Shown one piece after another: positions 1 to 11,480 of a stretch of DNA of 64,000 bases. Location of the stretch: positions 496,001-560,000 of the forward strand of contig WJYB01000002.1 of the NCBI GenBank assembly GCA_009668015.1, written 5' to 3'. The DNA comes from Enterobacteriaceae bacterium RIT714. GTDB taxonomy: Bacteria > Pseudomonadota > Gammaproteobacteria > Enterobacterales > Enterobacteriaceae. The number at the start of each line of letters is the position of its first letter. Position 1 is the first letter of the stretch. The position numbers and the translations under genes are program-made. The notes under the pieces are model-generated. The model was not told where the DNA came from. It saw only the letters and a program-made list of their open reading frames with translations, and did no database searches.

Positions 1-264
1 TACGCTTTCATTCCATTTTCCTGCCTGGAACATCTCAATTAATGCGCCGTCTTTAACGCCGGTCATCGGGATATTGCTGACGTTATCTTCCAGTTTCTGG
101 TGCAGGGCCGTGATTTGTTTAACTTGATCGCTGCTCAATTTCAGGTGCTGAACGATCGGATCTTGCGATGGCGACGGTGCAGCCTGAACATTTGCCGCCT
201 GAGCCGCAAAACAAACGCCAGTCAGGGAGACGGCCAGCAGCGCGATACGGGTCATTTTTTTCAT
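1..264 (-). CDS. Spy/CpxP-like periplasmic protein (partial, 3' end outside window)
   Basis: Only the first 88 codons are inside the window and the frame runs off the left edge without a stop. It begins with a basic stretch and hydrophobic core (MKKMTRIALLAVSL) ending near AAQA, a typical Sec signal peptide, so the product should be periplasmic. After it comes LKLSSDQVKQI, which fits the L-x-L-[ST]-x-x-Q motif of Spy/CpxP/ZraP-type chaperones, and a later FQAGKWNE stretch also resembles that family. The start has an AAGGAC ribosome binding site nine or so bases upstream. It lies downstream of the tdc terminator, so it is a separate unit, in the place where E. coli K-12 has tdcF. The family call is an inference from a fragment. 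Confidence 0.65.
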   Translation of the reverse strand, partial: MKKMTRIALLAVSLTGVCFAAQAANVQAAPSPSQDPIVQHLKLSSDQVKQITALHQKLEDNVSNIPMTGVKDGALIEMFQAGKWNESV

Positions 265-369
265 CTTATTGTCCTTAAAATTTTTCGGAGGGAAAACAAG
301 TACATTGTTTTTCAAGAACGGATGAACAGGTGTGAAATACTATATAAACAACCATGCATGTTAAGACGT

Positions 370-393
370 AAAAACCCCCTTACAGAAAGGGGG
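370..393 (-). terminator. Rho-independent terminator after tdcE
   Basis: On the minus strand CCCCCTT (stem) pairs with AAGGGGG across a short loop and is followed by TTTTT. It sits about 20 bases past the tdcE stop, so the tdc operon ends here. Confidence 0.85.
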
Positions 394-411
394 TACAGAG
401 TAAGTGTAGAC

Positions 412-2706
412 TCAGACGGACTGCGTGAACGTTCGCGAAATCACATCCTGCTGTTGCTCACGCGTCAGGGCATTAAAACGAACGGCATAGCCTGAAACAC
501 GGATTGTCAGATTCGGATAGTTTTCCGGATGTTCGATGGCATCCATCAGCATTTCCCGGTTCATGACGTTGACGTTCAGATGTTGCCCGCCCTCTATCGC
601 ATCCTCGTGATGGAAATACCCGTCCAGCAACCCCACGAGATTGGTTTTACGTATCCCATCGTCTTTACCCAGCGCCTGCGGCACGATTGAGAAAGTATAG
701 GAAATCCCGTCTTTGGCATAGGTGAACGGCAGTTTCGCGACGGAGGTTAATGAAGCCACGGCCCCTTTGCGATCGCGCCCGTGCATGGGGTTGGCGCCTG
801 GCGCAAACGGCGTACCGCTCCGACGCCCGTCCGGCGTATTGCCCGTCTTCTGGCCATACACCACGTTGGAGGTAATGGTCAGAATCGACTGGGTCGGCAC
901 CGCGTTGCGATAAGTTGGCAGCGCCTGAATCTTCTTCATAAAACGCTCAACCAAATCACAGGCAATGCTGTCCACGCGATCGTCGTTGTTGCCGTACTGC
1001 GGATAGTCGCCAGTAATAACAAAATCGACGGCCAGACCAGTATGGTCGCGCACCGGCTGTACCGTGGCGTATTTGATGGCCGACAGCGAATCCGCAGCCA
1101 CCGACAAACCGGCAATCCCACACGCCATCGTGCGGTGAACGTCACGGTCGTGTAGCGCCATCAGCGAGGCTTCGTAGCTGTATTTATCGTGCATAAAGTG
1201 GATAAGATTCAGCGCGCTAATGTACTGCACAGCCAGCCAGTCCATAAAGTGATCGAGGCTCGCCATCACGGCATCGTAGTCCAGCACCTCATCCAGCAGA
1301 GGCTCGGTTTTTGGCCCTACCTGAATTTTCAGCTTCTCATCCACCCCGCCGTTGATCGCGTACAGCAGCGTTTTGGCGAGGTTGGCGCGCGCGCCAAAGA
1401 ACTGCATCTGCTTGCCAATCACCATCGGGCTGACACAGCAGGCAATGGCATAGTCATCGCTGTCAAAATCAGCGCGCATCAGGTCGTCATTCTCATACTG
1501 CAACGACGAGGTAACGATCGACATTTGCGCGGCATACTTCTTGAAGGCAATCGGCAGCGCTTCCGACCACAGGATCGTCAGGTTTGGCTCTGGCGCAGGC
1601 CCCATCGTGTTGAGCGTGTGCAGATAGCGGAACGAAGACTTACTCACCAGCGTGCGGCCATCCAGTCCCATTCCGCCAATCACTTCCGTGGCCCAGATCG
1701 GATCGCCGGAGAAAAGTGTGTCGAATTCCGGCGTACGCAAGAAGCGCACCATACGGATCTTCATGATGAAGTGGTCAATCAGCTCCTGCGCCTGGATCTC
1801 GTTCAGGCGTCCAGCCTTCATGTCACGCTCAATGTAAATATCCAGGAACGTCGCCGTGCGGCCCAGCGACATCGCTCCGCCGTTCTGCGACTTCACCGCC
1901 GCCAGATAGGCAAAATAGAGCCACTGCACTGCTTCCTGAGCATTCATCGCCGGGCGAGAGAGATCAAAGCCATACTTCGCCGCCATCTCCTGGATTTGCA
2001 GCAGCGCCCGGCGGTGCTCAGATAACTCTTCGCGCAGACGGATTGTGGCTTCGAGATCTTCTCCGCGCTCCATCTTCGGCTGCAGATCGGCAAATTGCAG
2101 TTCACGCTCACGCACCAGGTAGCTGATGCCGTACAGCGCCACGCGGCGATAGTCACCGATAATACGTCCGCGCCCGTATCCGTCCGGCAGACCGGTCAGC
2201 ACGCCGGATTTACGGCAGCGCATCATCTCTGGCGAGTAAACGTCGAACACGCCCTGGTTGTGCGTTTTACGCAAATGCGTGAACAGATATTCAAACTGCG
2301 GATCCATTTCCCGCCCGTAGGCCTCAAACGAACTGCGGATCATGTTGATCCCGCCATACGGATGCAGCGCCCGTTTGAGCGGACGATCCGTCTGTAGCCC
2401 GACAATCGTTTCCAGCTCTTTCTCGATATAACCCGGTCCGTGAGCCGTAATCGTGGTGGCGACATGGGTATCGAAATCGACCGGAGCGTGAGTCGCATTC
2501 TCCTGGCGAATCCCTTCCATCACCTTCTGCCACAGCGCCGTGGTGGCCGGGGTCGCTGGCGCTAAAAAGCCCTCATCACCTTCATATGGCGTGTAGTTGT
2601 GCTGAATGAAATCCCGCACGTTGATACTGTCCTGCCAGTCATTACCGCAAAAGCCGGCCCACGCGTCGCTGTAGGGGGCGACACGGATATCGATATTTAC
2701 CTTCAT
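412..2706 (-). CDS. tdcE: 2-ketobutyrate formate-lyase / pyruvate formate-lyase TdcE
   Basis: Cytoplasmic glycyl radical enzyme that splits 2-ketobutyrate (or pyruvate) with CoA into propionyl-CoA (acetyl-CoA) and formate during anaerobic threonine breakdown. The 764 residues match E. coli TdcE in length. The adjacent catalytic cysteines are visible in ACCVSP at about residue 422, and the glycyl radical loop RVSGYAVRF lies 25 residues from the C-terminus (Gly739). It needs a separate activase, not encoded here. It starts 15 bases after the tdcD stop and is the last gene of the operon. PflB is the closest alternative, but the tdc context decides for TdcE. Confidence 0.97.
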   Translation of the reverse strand: MKVNIDIRVAPYSDAWAGFCGNDWQDSINVRDFIQHNYTPYEGDEGFLAPATPATTALWQKVMEGIRQENATHAPVDFDTHVATTITAHGPGYIEKELETIVGLQTDRPLKRALHPYGGINMIRSSFEAYGREMDPQFEYLFTHLRKTHNQGVFDVYSPEMMRCRKSGVLTGLPDGYGRGRIIGDYRRVALYGISYLVRERELQFADLQPKMERGEDLEATIRLREELSEHRRALLQIQEMAAKYGFDLSRPAMNAQEAVQWLYFAYLAAVKSQNGGAMSLGRTATFLDIYIERDMKAGRLNEIQAQELIDHFIMKIRMVRFLRTPEFDTLFSGDPIWATEVIGGMGLDGRTLVSKSSFRYLHTLNTMGPAPEPNLTILWSEALPIAFKKYAAQMSIVTSSLQYENDDLMRADFDSDDYAIACCVSPMVIGKQMQFFGARANLAKTLLYAINGGVDEKLKIQVGPKTEPLLDEVLDYDAVMASLDHFMDWLAVQYISALNLIHFMHDKYSYEASLMALHDRDVHRTMACGIAGLSVAADSLSAIKYATVQPVRDHTGLAVDFVITGDYPQYGNNDDRVDSIACDLVERFMKKIQALPTYRNAVPTQSILTITSNVVYGQKTGNTPDGRRSGTPFAPGANPMHGRDRKGAVASLTSVAKLPFTYAKDGISYTFSIVPQALGKDDGIRKTNLVGLLDGYFHHEDAIEGGQHLNVNVMNREMLMDAIEHPENYPNLTIRVSGYAVRFNALTREQQQDVISRTFTQSV

Positions 2707-2721
2707 GATTTTCTCTCTGTA

Positions 2722-3930
2722 TCAGGCAATTTCAGCTGCCAGAGCGGCCTTTCCAAGACGGAGGGCATCCAGCGCGATCATTTTTTCTTCGTTGGTCGGG
2801 ATCACGGCGCAAGGCACGCGAGACGTGTCGGTGGTGATGATTCGCTCGCCGGCACTGCCCGGCAGGGCATTTTTCTCATCATCCAGCTCAATGCCGAACA
2901 CCTGTAAGCGCTCCGTCACTAACTGGCGGATCAAACGGGAGTTCTCACCAATGCCGCCGGTAAAGACAACGCCATCCAGCCGGTGCAGGGAGGCGGCATG
3001 GCCCGCAATATGGCGAGCGATGCGATGCGCAAACGTCTCGATTGCCAGCCGTGCACGCTGATGCCCCTCGTGCCAGGCTTTTTCCAGCGTGCGCAAATCG
3101 GACGAGACGCCGGACAATCCCAGCAGCCCCGACTCCTTATTGACCACGCGCTCCAGATCGTCAAACGACTGGCCGGTCTGCTGTGCAATCCACGCCATCG
3201 CACCAAAATCGACATCACCGCAGCGGGTCCCCATCACCAGCCCTTCCAGCGGCGTCATGCCCATTGAGGTGTCAACGCTGTGACCGTTGCGCACCGCGCA
3301 GATGGACGCGCCATTACCGAGATGCGCGATGACCAGCCCGCTATCCTCTTCAGCAATACGCAACAGTGAATAAGCCTGGCGAGCGACATAGCGGTGGGAC
3401 GTTCCGTGAAAACCGTAGCGACGCACGCCTAACTCTTCGAAATAGCGCCATGGCAAACCGTACAAATAGGCCTGCGGCGGGAGTGTCTGATGGAAGCTGG
3501 TATCGAATACTGCCACCTGTTGCACGCCCGGAAACAGCTGTTGAGCGGCTTCCACGCCGCTGAGATTGGCGTAGTTGTGCAGCGGGGCCAGCGGTGAAAC
3601 CTGACGGATCTGGTCGATAACCTCTTCTGTGATCAGGGTGGACTCTTTGAAAATGCTGCCACCGTGAGCGATACGGTGACCAATCAAGGCCACGCTGCCC
3701 ATCAAATCGCGCTTCTCCAGCTCCAGGGCGATGGCGGCCAGCGCCCCTTCGTAGTCCTTGCGAGCCAGAGACACTGGCTCGCTCCCGTTCACGGATATAA
3801 AGGCATTCTCCGTATTCACGCCGTCCGCGATGCCTGCCATCAGCGCCTCGCCGCTCGCGGCATCCAGCACTGAAAACTTCACAGACGACGAACCACAGTT
3901 AATGACCAGTACAACCGGAAATTCAATCAT
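2722..3930 (-). CDS. tdcD: propionate/acetate kinase TdcD
   Basis: ASKHA-fold kinase that makes ATP and propionate from propionyl phosphate, the substrate-level phosphorylation step of the pathway. 402 residues, as in E. coli. The N-terminal nucleotide-binding motif NCGSSSVKF is near residue 11, and the acetate-kinase signature [10 protein letters not shown] with catalytic His and Arg is near residue 175; HLGNGAS follows. It lies between tdcC (30-base gap) and tdcE (15-base gap) on the same strand. It differs from housekeeping AckA mainly by context. Confidence 0.96.
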   Translation of the reverse strand: MIEFPVVLVINCGSSSVKFSVLDAASGEALMAGIADGVNTENAFISVNGSEPVSLARKDYEGALAAIALELEKRDLMGSVALIGHRIAHGGSIFKESTLITEEVIDQIRQVSPLAPLHNYANLSGVEAAQQLFPGVQQVAVFDTSFHQTLPPQAYLYGLPWRYFEELGVRRYGFHGTSHRYVARQAYSLLRIAEEDSGLVIAHLGNGASICAVRNGHSVDTSMGMTPLEGLVMGTRCGDVDFGAMAWIAQQTGQSFDDLERVVNKESGLLGLSGVSSDLRTLEKAWHEGHQRARLAIETFAHRIARHIAGHAASLHRLDGVVFTGGIGENSRLIRQLVTERLQVFGIELDDEKNALPGSAGERIITTDTSRVPCAVIPTNEEKMIALDALRLGKAALAAEIA

Positions 3931-3960
3931 GTCATTACTCCGCTCTTCCTGAGCTTTAAA

Positions 3961-5301
<1,341 letters not shown>

Positions 5302-5305
5302 TTAT

Positions 5306-6295
5306 TTATGCGTCAACGAGGCCGGTGATTTGTGAAACTCGGGAGAGATCGATATTACCGCCGGAAATAATACTGACTGTTTTCCGACCCTGAATATAAT
5401 GATCCAGTTTACCGCTTAATAATGCAGCCGTTGCCAGAGCGCCAGCCCCTTCAGTCACGACTTTATTGCGCTGAATTAAAGCCACCATGCTATTGCGAAT
5501 ATCATCTTCGCTAACCAGCACGATATCATCGACTAATTCACGAACGATCTGGAAGGTTAAATTACCCGGGCGAGAAACATCACAGCCGTCGGCTAAGGTC
5601 CCGGTGGTGCGATGATTGACAATTTCACCGGCAAAGAACGAGGCCGCCATACCGTGTACGTTTTCAGACTGAACGCCGATAATATTAATGGTCGGGTTAA
5701 TTGATTTAATCGCTGTCGCAATCCCGGCAATTAATCCACCGCCGCCAATCGGGACAATAACGTTATCGACATCATACAGATCTTCCAGGATTTCAAGACC
5801 GATGGTGCCCTGCCCGGCAATCACTTTAACATCATCATAAGGCGGGATAAAAATGCGCCCCTCCATCTCAACGATTTCGCTCACTTTGGCGATAGTGTCG
5901 TTAAAGTTTTCACCATGCAGCACCACTTCTGCCGAGTAGTCACGGGTGGCGGCCACTTTGGACTTTGGCGCCCCCATCGGCATCACCACTTTGCCGTCAA
6001 TCCCCAGCATGGCGCAGGAGAGCGAAACGCCCTGGGCATGGTTGCCTGCGGAACAGGCCACGACCCCTTTACGACGTTCTGCTTCGGTTAACGAGCTTAA
6101 TTTATTAAATGCACCGCGAATTTTAAATGAGCCAGTACGCTGCATATTTTCAAATTTAAGGAAAATTTCGCCTTTACAGCGTTCGCTCAGATAGTTAGAG
6201 CGTGGCATACCCGTCTTATAAATTTTCCCAGCCAGTCGTTTACGGGCATCTTGTATTTCTTCAATCGTTACCGGAAGATCGTAAGTAATGTGCAT
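5306..6295 (-). CDS. tdcB: catabolic threonine dehydratase TdcB
   Basis: PLP-dependent fold-type II enzyme that deaminates threonine to 2-ketobutyrate (and serine to pyruvate), the first catabolic step. The PLP lysine is Lys58 in [16 protein letters not shown] and the glycine loop VPIGGGGL bind the cofactor phosphate. The E. coli-like start MHITYDLP at 6295 gives 329 residues, the E. coli length; the frame extends 8 codons further up without a better site. There is no C-terminal ACT-like regulatory region as in IlvA, matching the AMP-activated catabolic enzyme. Confidence 0.97.
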   Translation of the reverse strand: MHITYDLPVTIEEIQDARKRLAGKIYKTGMPRSNYLSERCKGEIFLKFENMQRTGSFKIRGAFNKLSSLTEAERRKGVVACSAGNHAQGVSLSCAMLGIDGKVVMPMGAPKSKVAATRDYSAEVVLHGENFNDTIAKVSEIVEMEGRIFIPPYDDVKVIAGQGTIGLEILEDLYDVDNVIVPIGGGGLIAGIATAIKSINPTINIIGVQSENVHGMAASFFAGEIVNHRTTGTLADGCDVSRPGNLTFQIVRELVDDIVLVSEDDIRNSMVALIQRNKVVTEGAGALATAALLSGKLDHYIQGRKTVSIISGGNIDLSRVSQITGLVDA

Positions 6296-6396
6296 ATAAT
6301 CCTCTTTATAATAATTCATTTTATGTCAGAAAAATCTGGGTGTCAGCGATATATAAATTTCGCCGGGTGTTTTTAAAATGTGCACTTCTCAATATA

Positions 6397-7335
6397 TTAT
6401 TCAGTTATGGTGAGCTGTTTTCGCCTTTCACTATTTTGCGCGGAATATTGCTTCGCCAACTCCACTAATACCGAAGCGGATTTTTTAATACGATAATTTT
6501 TTGACCAGACGGCGGCATAACGCGCGACCGGTAACTCATCTTCGACTGGCAGCACCACAAACTGGTCTGAACCGAAAGGGGTAATCATGTCACGCGGGAT
6601 AACGGTGAGATAATCGGCATTGAGAACCAGGTTATAGATGGTGACGACGGAGTCCGTCTGGACGATATTTTCGATACTGATGTGGTTGTTCTGAAGGGTG
6701 GTTAATAGTTCTTTGTAGTAACCCATATCCGTTTGCGGCATCACCCACTGTTCATGCGTGAGCGATGCCAGGCTTGTCGTGCCGGTGCACGTTCGCGATC
6801 TGCTGGCCACCAGCACAAACTCAGATTCAAAAAGCGGCTCAACGTGCAGATCCTGCAGCAGCATTTCATCACTCAGCGTCCCGATGGCAAAGTCCAGCCG
6901 TCCATCCCGAATGGCGGGCAGGAATGACGATAGCTGCGCTTCAAACATTGATACTCGCGCTTTTGGGAACACTTCTTTGAATTTTTTGATCATACTGGAG
7001 AGGAACGTGAAACCAATCAGCGACGGATAGCCGAACGAGACGTCAATAACGGTGCTGAAACTCAGGCTGTTCATCTCACTGACCATATTCTTCATTTCGC
7101 GAGTGATGGACTCGGAGTAGGCGAGCAGTGTTTGTCCCGCGCTGGTCAGCTTCACACCGGTGTTTTTGCGCACGATCAGTTCGACGCCAAAATAGGATTC
7201 GATATCGTTAATAATTTTACTGACGGCTGGCTGCGTGAGCCCGAGCTGTCGGGCGGCAGAACCAATGGATCCACTTTTAATGACTTCCTGAAATACAACC
7301 AGGTGTTGTGTTTTCGGTAGAATAATAGTGTTCAT
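6397..7335 (-). CDS. tdcA: LysR-type activator of the tdc operon, TdcA
   Basis: LysR-family transcription regulator that activates its own operon. The N-terminal winged helix-turn-helix is seen as GSIGSAARQLGLTQPAVSKII (about residues 22-42), followed by the linker helix and a substrate-binding-like effector domain. The start at 7335 gives 312 residues as in E. coli; a second ATG directly upstream at 7338 would add one residue. It is the promoter-proximal gene, 101 bases before tdcB. I see no equivalent of the small E. coli tdcR gene upstream. Confidence 0.95.
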   Translation of the reverse strand: MNTIILPKTQHLVVFQEVIKSGSIGSAARQLGLTQPAVSKIINDIESYFGVELIVRKNTGVKLTSAGQTLLAYSESITREMKNMVSEMNSLSFSTVIDVSFGYPSLIGFTFLSSMIKKFKEVFPKARVSMFEAQLSSFLPAIRDGRLDFAIGTLSDEMLLQDLHVEPLFESEFVLVASRSRTCTGTTSLASLTHEQWVMPQTDMGYYKELLTTLQNNHISIENIVQTDSVVTIYNLVLNADYLTVIPRDMITPFGSDQFVVLPVEDELPVARYAAVWSKNYRIKKSASVLVELAKQYSAQNSERRKQLTITE

Positions 7336-7370
7336 CATATTCTGCGCTTATTTCCTTATCCCGATGCAGA

Positions 7371-7414
7371 ATTCTACTCATTATTGATAGCAAGGGTATG
7401 TGCTGTCTCTCACA
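7371..7414 (-). promoter_or_regulatory. tdcA promoter with CRP site
   Basis: TGTGC-6-TCACA at 7399-7414 is one base from the CRP consensus. Downstream on the minus strand is a TAGAAT -10 box at 7376-7371, placing transcription start near 7364, about 42 bases from the centre of the CRP site. That is the class II spacing and agrees with known catabolite control of tdc in E. coli. Confidence 0.7.
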
Positions 7415-7952
7415 GATTACTTTTCACGATACATTGGACGCCATTAAAATAGTCTATTTTTAATTATAAATCATTAAGTTACATAAATAGTCACCATAAA
7501 TCCGCCTGATATTGATCAATAAAAAACAGAGAGATAATTTTATTTTATGGCGATAACCACGATCTATTCATGGCGATAAAGGATCAGCAATAAAGGTGAT
7601 ATTTCAGGCAATTAAAGGTGAATAATTAGACGTAATTGCTATTAAACATTTTTGTATATTATCAAATAACTTAATAAATACTTGTCAACATCAGGAAAAG
7701 CATCGAACTCATCACATATTCACGCGGCAAATGTATTAAATAAAACGATTTCATTAATTTATACGCCATAAATAATATACAAATAAAAAACAAAACCAAC
7801 AATAAATTAACACTAAGAAAATCACATTTTCTAGCGCGATATTTTGTGAATTGGATCGCTAATATCGGTAAAGCAGCGCAACTCCAGACAAAAACAGTGA
7901 AATGTGCTTATTGTCGCAAAAATGAGAATTCGTTCGTTTTGACGAAGGCGTC
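7415..7952. other. AT-rich non-coding region upstream of tdcA
   Basis: About 540 bases with no convincing gene on either strand, strongly AT-rich and full of A and T tracts, which would suit IHF or H-NS binding (IHF acts at the E. coli tdc promoter). A perfect ATTGATCAAT palindrome lies at 7511-7520. The short open frames here have no ribosome binding sites and run into the rnpB repeats. Confidence 0.6.
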
Positions 7953-8008
7953 GTGGACAGTCATTCATCTGTGCAGCCAGAAGCAAAAATTGTGCTGCCA
8001 AAAGCAAA

Positions 8009-8034
8009 AAACCCCGCCGAGACGGGGGGTTGAT
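8009..8034 (-). terminator. second terminator downstream of rnpB
   Basis: GC-rich hairpin CCCCGCC-GAGA-CGGGGGG with an A-run on the plus strand, giving a T-run on the minus strand. It lies in the distal rnpB repeat unit and would back up the first terminator. Confidence 0.7.
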
Positions 8035-8112
8035 AAGTAGCTGAAGCTGACCGATAAGCCGCATTCTTTCATAGAAAGTGGAGTGGACAGTCACTCATGG
8101 TTGCCGCTAAAA

Positions 8113-8140
8113 GCAAAAACCCCGCCGAAGCGGGGTTTTA
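8113..8140 (-). terminator. rnpB Rho-independent terminator
   Basis: Hairpin CCCCGC-CGAA-GCGGGG directly after the mature 3' end of RNase P RNA, followed by TTTTTGC on the minus strand. Confidence 0.85.
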
Positions 8141-8145
8141 TTAAG

Positions 8146-8524
<379 letters not shown>

Positions 8525-8531
8525 GGCGCGA

Positions 8532-8560
8532 AGTATAGAGGGTTTGCGTCCCGCTGTCAC
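8532..8560 (-). promoter_or_regulatory. rnpB promoter overlapping the garK stop
   Basis: GTGACA (-35, 8560-8555), a 17-base spacer and TATACT (-10, 8537-8532), followed by the GC-rich discriminator TCGCGCC before the RNA start. The GC discriminator is the type associated with stringent control. The -35 box overlaps the garK stop codon. Confidence 0.85.
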
Positions 8561-9702
8561 CCTTGCGTGCGCATCCCCACCTGTAAAGTCGCGGCGATAT
8601 TACGCGACGAGCGGTAAATGTTGTCAAATGCACCGCGGAATGCCTCTTCCAGGGTTCCAATACTGCTTAACACGCTGAACACCGCGTCGATACCGTGCTG
8701 ATGCACCACACCAACATCGCTGGTCAGGCTGCCTGCAATTCCGATCACCGGTTTATGATATTTTTTGGCAACGGTCGCCACGCCAACCGGCACTTTGCCA
8801 TGGATACTCTGGCTGTCGAGACGGCCCTCACCGGTTAACACCAGAGTGCAATCGTGGATATGCTCCTCCAGGTTCAACGCCTGGGTGACGATCTCAATTC
8901 CGCTGCGTAACTCCGCGCCGAGGAACGCCATCAGCGCTGCCCCCATCCCGCCCGCGGCGCCAGAACCGGGGACATTTCTCACGTCAATGGACAGGGATTT
9001 CTTAATCACATCAGCAAAGTGGCTGAGATTTCGGTCGAGTTCGACGATTTTTGCTTCGTCCGCCCCTTTCTGCGGGCCAAAAATACGCGATGCCCCTTTA
9101 TCCCCCACCAGTGGATTGGTGACATCACAGGCCACGCGAAGGGTACAGGTCTTCAGTCGCGGATCCAGCCCGGAGACATCAATACTGTTTAACGCCATCA
9201 AACTACCGCCGCCGTAGCCAATCTCCGTCCCGTTGGCGTCACACAGTTTCGCGCCAAGGGCCTGCATCATTCCGGCACCGCCATCATTGGTGGCGCTACC
9301 GCCAATGCCGATAATGATATTGCGCGCGCCCTTGTCCAGCGCATCGAGGATCAGCTCGCCTGTCCCCCGCGAAGTGGTAATCAGCGGATTGCGTTTTGCA
9401 GAAGGAACCAGCGCCAGGCCACTTGCTGCCGCCATCTCGATAATCGCGGTAGTACCATCGCCGGACATTCCCCAGCAGGCATTCACTTGTTCGCCCAGCG
9501 GGCCCGTGACAACAATGTGGTGCTCCGTACCCTGAGTGGCGGCAATCATCGCGTCGACCGTGCCTTCTCCACCGTCAGCAACAGGCACAGAAACATACTG
9601 AGCATCAGGAAAAATTTCCCGAAATCCTTTTTCTATCGCCTGAGCTACCTCGGAGGCAGAAAGGCTTTCTTTATACGAGTCAGGGGCGATTACGATTTTC
9701 AT
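8557..9702 (-). CDS. garK: glycerate 2-kinase GarK
   Basis: Phosphorylates D-glycerate to 2-phosphoglycerate, feeding the end product of galactarate and glucarate breakdown into glycolysis. 381 residues, as in E. coli; starts MKIVIAPDSYKESL, and contains GIGGSATNDGGAGMMQALGA (about 120-140) and LTGEGRLDSQS (about 287), conserved in glycerate kinase type 1 enzymes. Last gene of garPLRK, 60 bases after garR. GlxK is the paralogue; context chooses GarK. Confidence 0.95.
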   Translation of the reverse strand: MKIVIAPDSYKESLSASEVAQAIEKGFREIFPDAQYVSVPVADGGEGTVDAMIAATQGTEHHIVVTGPLGEQVNACWGMSGDGTTAIIEMAAASGLALVPSAKRNPLITTSRGTGELILDALDKGARNIIIGIGGSATNDGGAGMMQALGAKLCDANGTEIGYGGGSLMALNSIDVSGLDPRLKTCTLRVACDVTNPLVGDKGASRIFGPQKGADEAKIVELDRNLSHFADVIKKSLSIDVRNVPGSGAAGGMGAALMAFLGAELRSGIEIVTQALNLEEHIHDCTLVLTGEGRLDSQSIHGKVPVGVATVAKKYHKPVIGIAGSLTSDVGVVHQHGIDAVFSVLSSIGTLEEAFRGAFDNIYRSSRNIAATLQVGMRTQG

Positions 9703-9762
9703 AGTTGTAGCCTGTTACTGCACGCGGCAAAAATACCGGGCGCGTTTCTGCGCCCGTCTTTG

Positions 9763-10653
9763 TTAGCGAGTGACTTCCACTTTCGCCAGTTTTTCGTAGT
9801 AGCATGCAATTGCGCTGTGGTCTGCATTACCGAGACCATCGGCGCGTAACGCCTGCATCATCTCCATTACCGCTGCGGTCAGCGGCAGCTGTGCGCCGAC
9901 GCCGTGAGAGGTATCCAGCGCATTGGCCAGGTCTTTGATGTGTAAGTCGATACGGAAGCCCGGCTTGAAGTTGCGGTCCATCACCATTGGCGCTTTCGCG
10001 TCCAGCACCGTACTGCCCGCCAGTCCACCGCGAATAGCCTGGTACACCAGATCCGGGTTCACGCCCGCTTTGGTGGCCAGCGTCAGCGCTTCGGACATCG
10101 CGGCGATGTTCAGCGCCACAATCACCTGGTTCGCCAGTTTGGTCACGTTGCCCGCACCGATTTCACCGGTATGCACTACGGAGCCCGCCATTGCTTTCAG
10201 CAGATCGTAATATTTGTCGAAAATGGCTTTATCGCCGCCGACCATGACCGACAGCGTGCCGTCGATCGCTTTTGGCTCGCCGCCGCTCACCGGCGCATCC
10301 AGCATCTCTACGCCTTTCGCTTTCAGCGCTTCGCTGATTTCACGGCTCGCCAGCGGAGCGATAGAACTCATGTCGATCAGCACCAGCCCTGGCTTCGCGC
10401 CTTCAATCAGCCCGTTTTCACCCAGCGCCACCTCATGGACATGCGGGGAGTTAGGCAGCATGGTGATGACCACATCACACTGCTCAGCAATCGCTTTGGC
10501 GGTGATCGCGGTTTCAGCACCAGCGGCAATCAATTCCGCAATGACTTCAGGATTACGGTCAGAAACCACCAGCGAGTAACCGGCTTTAATGAGGTTTTTA
10601 CTCATTGGTTTGCCCATGATACCCAGGCCAATAAAACCAACTTTCAGTGTCAT
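9763..10653 (-). CDS. garR: tartronate semialdehyde reductase GarR
   Basis: NAD(P)H-dependent reductase of the 3-hydroxyisobutyrate dehydrogenase family; converts tartronate semialdehyde to D-glycerate. The Rossmann motif GFIGLGIMGKPM is at residues 6-17, the substrate-binding DAPVSGGEPKA near 118, and the catalytic lysine lies in GAGNVTKLANQ near 165-175. 296 residues. Takes the aldehyde product of GarL and passes its product to GarK. GlxR is a paralogue found elsewhere in E. coli. Confidence 0.96.
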   Translation of the reverse strand: MTLKVGFIGLGIMGKPMSKNLIKAGYSLVVSDRNPEVIAELIAAGAETAITAKAIAEQCDVVITMLPNSPHVHEVALGENGLIEGAKPGLVLIDMSSIAPLASREISEALKAKGVEMLDAPVSGGEPKAIDGTLSVMVGGDKAIFDKYYDLLKAMAGSVVHTGEIGAGNVTKLANQVIVALNIAAMSEALTLATKAGVNPDLVYQAIRGGLAGSTVLDAKAPMVMDRNFKPGFRIDLHIKDLANALDTSHGVGAQLPLTAAVMEMMQALRADGLGNADHSAIACYYEKLAKVEVTR

Positions 10654-10683
10654 AATTGCATCTCTCTCTATTATCGATGGTGA

Positions 10684-11454
10684 TTATTTTTTAAAGGAAT
10701 CCGCTAACTTCTGCGTGGCAGAACGGAATACGCCGAGGTCGCTGCCTACGGCAACAAAGGTTGCGCCCCACTCAAGGTAACGGCGAGCATCAGCTTCAAC
10801 CGGAGCCAGAATACCGCTTGGTTTACCATGCGCTTTAGCACGGGCGAAAATGTGCTGAATGGCACGCTGCACTTCCGGGTGACTGGCATTGCCGAGGTGG
10901 CCAAACGCCGCAGCCAGATCGCTTGGGCCGACAAAAATGCCGTCCACGCCGTCCGTTGCCGCAATGGCGTCAACGTTGTCCACGCCCTGCTGACTCTCAA
11001 TCTGAACCAGAATCGTGATGTTCTGGTTGGACTGGGCAAAGTAGTCCGGCACCGTGCCGAACATATTGGCGCGATGAGAAACGGACACGCCGCGAATACC
11101 TTCTGGCGGATAGCGGGTAGACGCCACGGCCTGTACCGCTTCTTCCACATTTTCCACAAACGGGATCAGGAAGTTATAGAAGCCGATATCCAGCAGGCGT
11201 TTGATAATCACCGGCTCGTTGGTTGGCACACGCACCACCGGCGCGCTGTGGCTCCCCTTCAGCGCCATCAGTTGCGGAATAAACGTGGTGATGTCATTCG
11301 GCGCGTGTTCGCCGTCCAGTACCAGCCAGTCAAACCCTGCCAGTCCTAACACTTCGGTGCTGATGGGGTTAGCCAGCGCAGACCAGCAGCCAATCTGAAT
11401 CTCTTTTGCCGCCAGGGCCGCTTTAAACTTGTTCGGGAAAATATCGTTACTCAT
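10684..11454 (-). CDS. garL: 5-keto-4-deoxy-D-glucarate aldolase GarL
   Basis: Class II metal-dependent aldolase of the HpcH/HpaI family; cleaves 5-keto-4-deoxyglucarate to pyruvate and tartronate semialdehyde. 256 residues, identical in length to E. coli GarL. Visible family features are [12 protein letters not shown] near residue 44, [14 protein letters not shown] near 150 with the metal-binding Glu, and [12 protein letters not shown] near 172 with the metal-binding Asp. Starts 26 bases after garP, 30 bases before garR. Confidence 0.96.
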   Translation of the reverse strand: MSNDIFPNKFKAALAAKEIQIGCWSALANPISTEVLGLAGFDWLVLDGEHAPNDITTFIPQLMALKGSHSAPVVRVPTNEPVIIKRLLDIGFYNFLIPFVENVEEAVQAVASTRYPPEGIRGVSVSHRANMFGTVPDYFAQSNQNITILVQIESQQGVDNVDAIAATDGVDGIFVGPSDLAAAFGHLGNASHPEVQRAIQHIFARAKAHGKPSGILAPVEADARRYLEWGATFVAVGSDLGVFRSATQKLADSFKK

Positions 11455-11480
11455 CGCTTATACCTTCAATGAATCGTGAT

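Noticed and set aside
1189-2025. 278-codon plus-strand open frame opposite tdcE
   Set aside because: Antisense shadow, His/Arg/Gln-rich, no ribosome binding site.
7511-7520. ATTGATCAAT as an FNR site
   Set aside because: The FNR consensus needs four bases between half-sites (TTGAT-4-ATCAA); here the halves are fused.
7831-8094. 87-codon minus-strand frame in the rnpB repeats
   Set aside because: It consists of repeat and terminator sequence, with no ribosome binding site.
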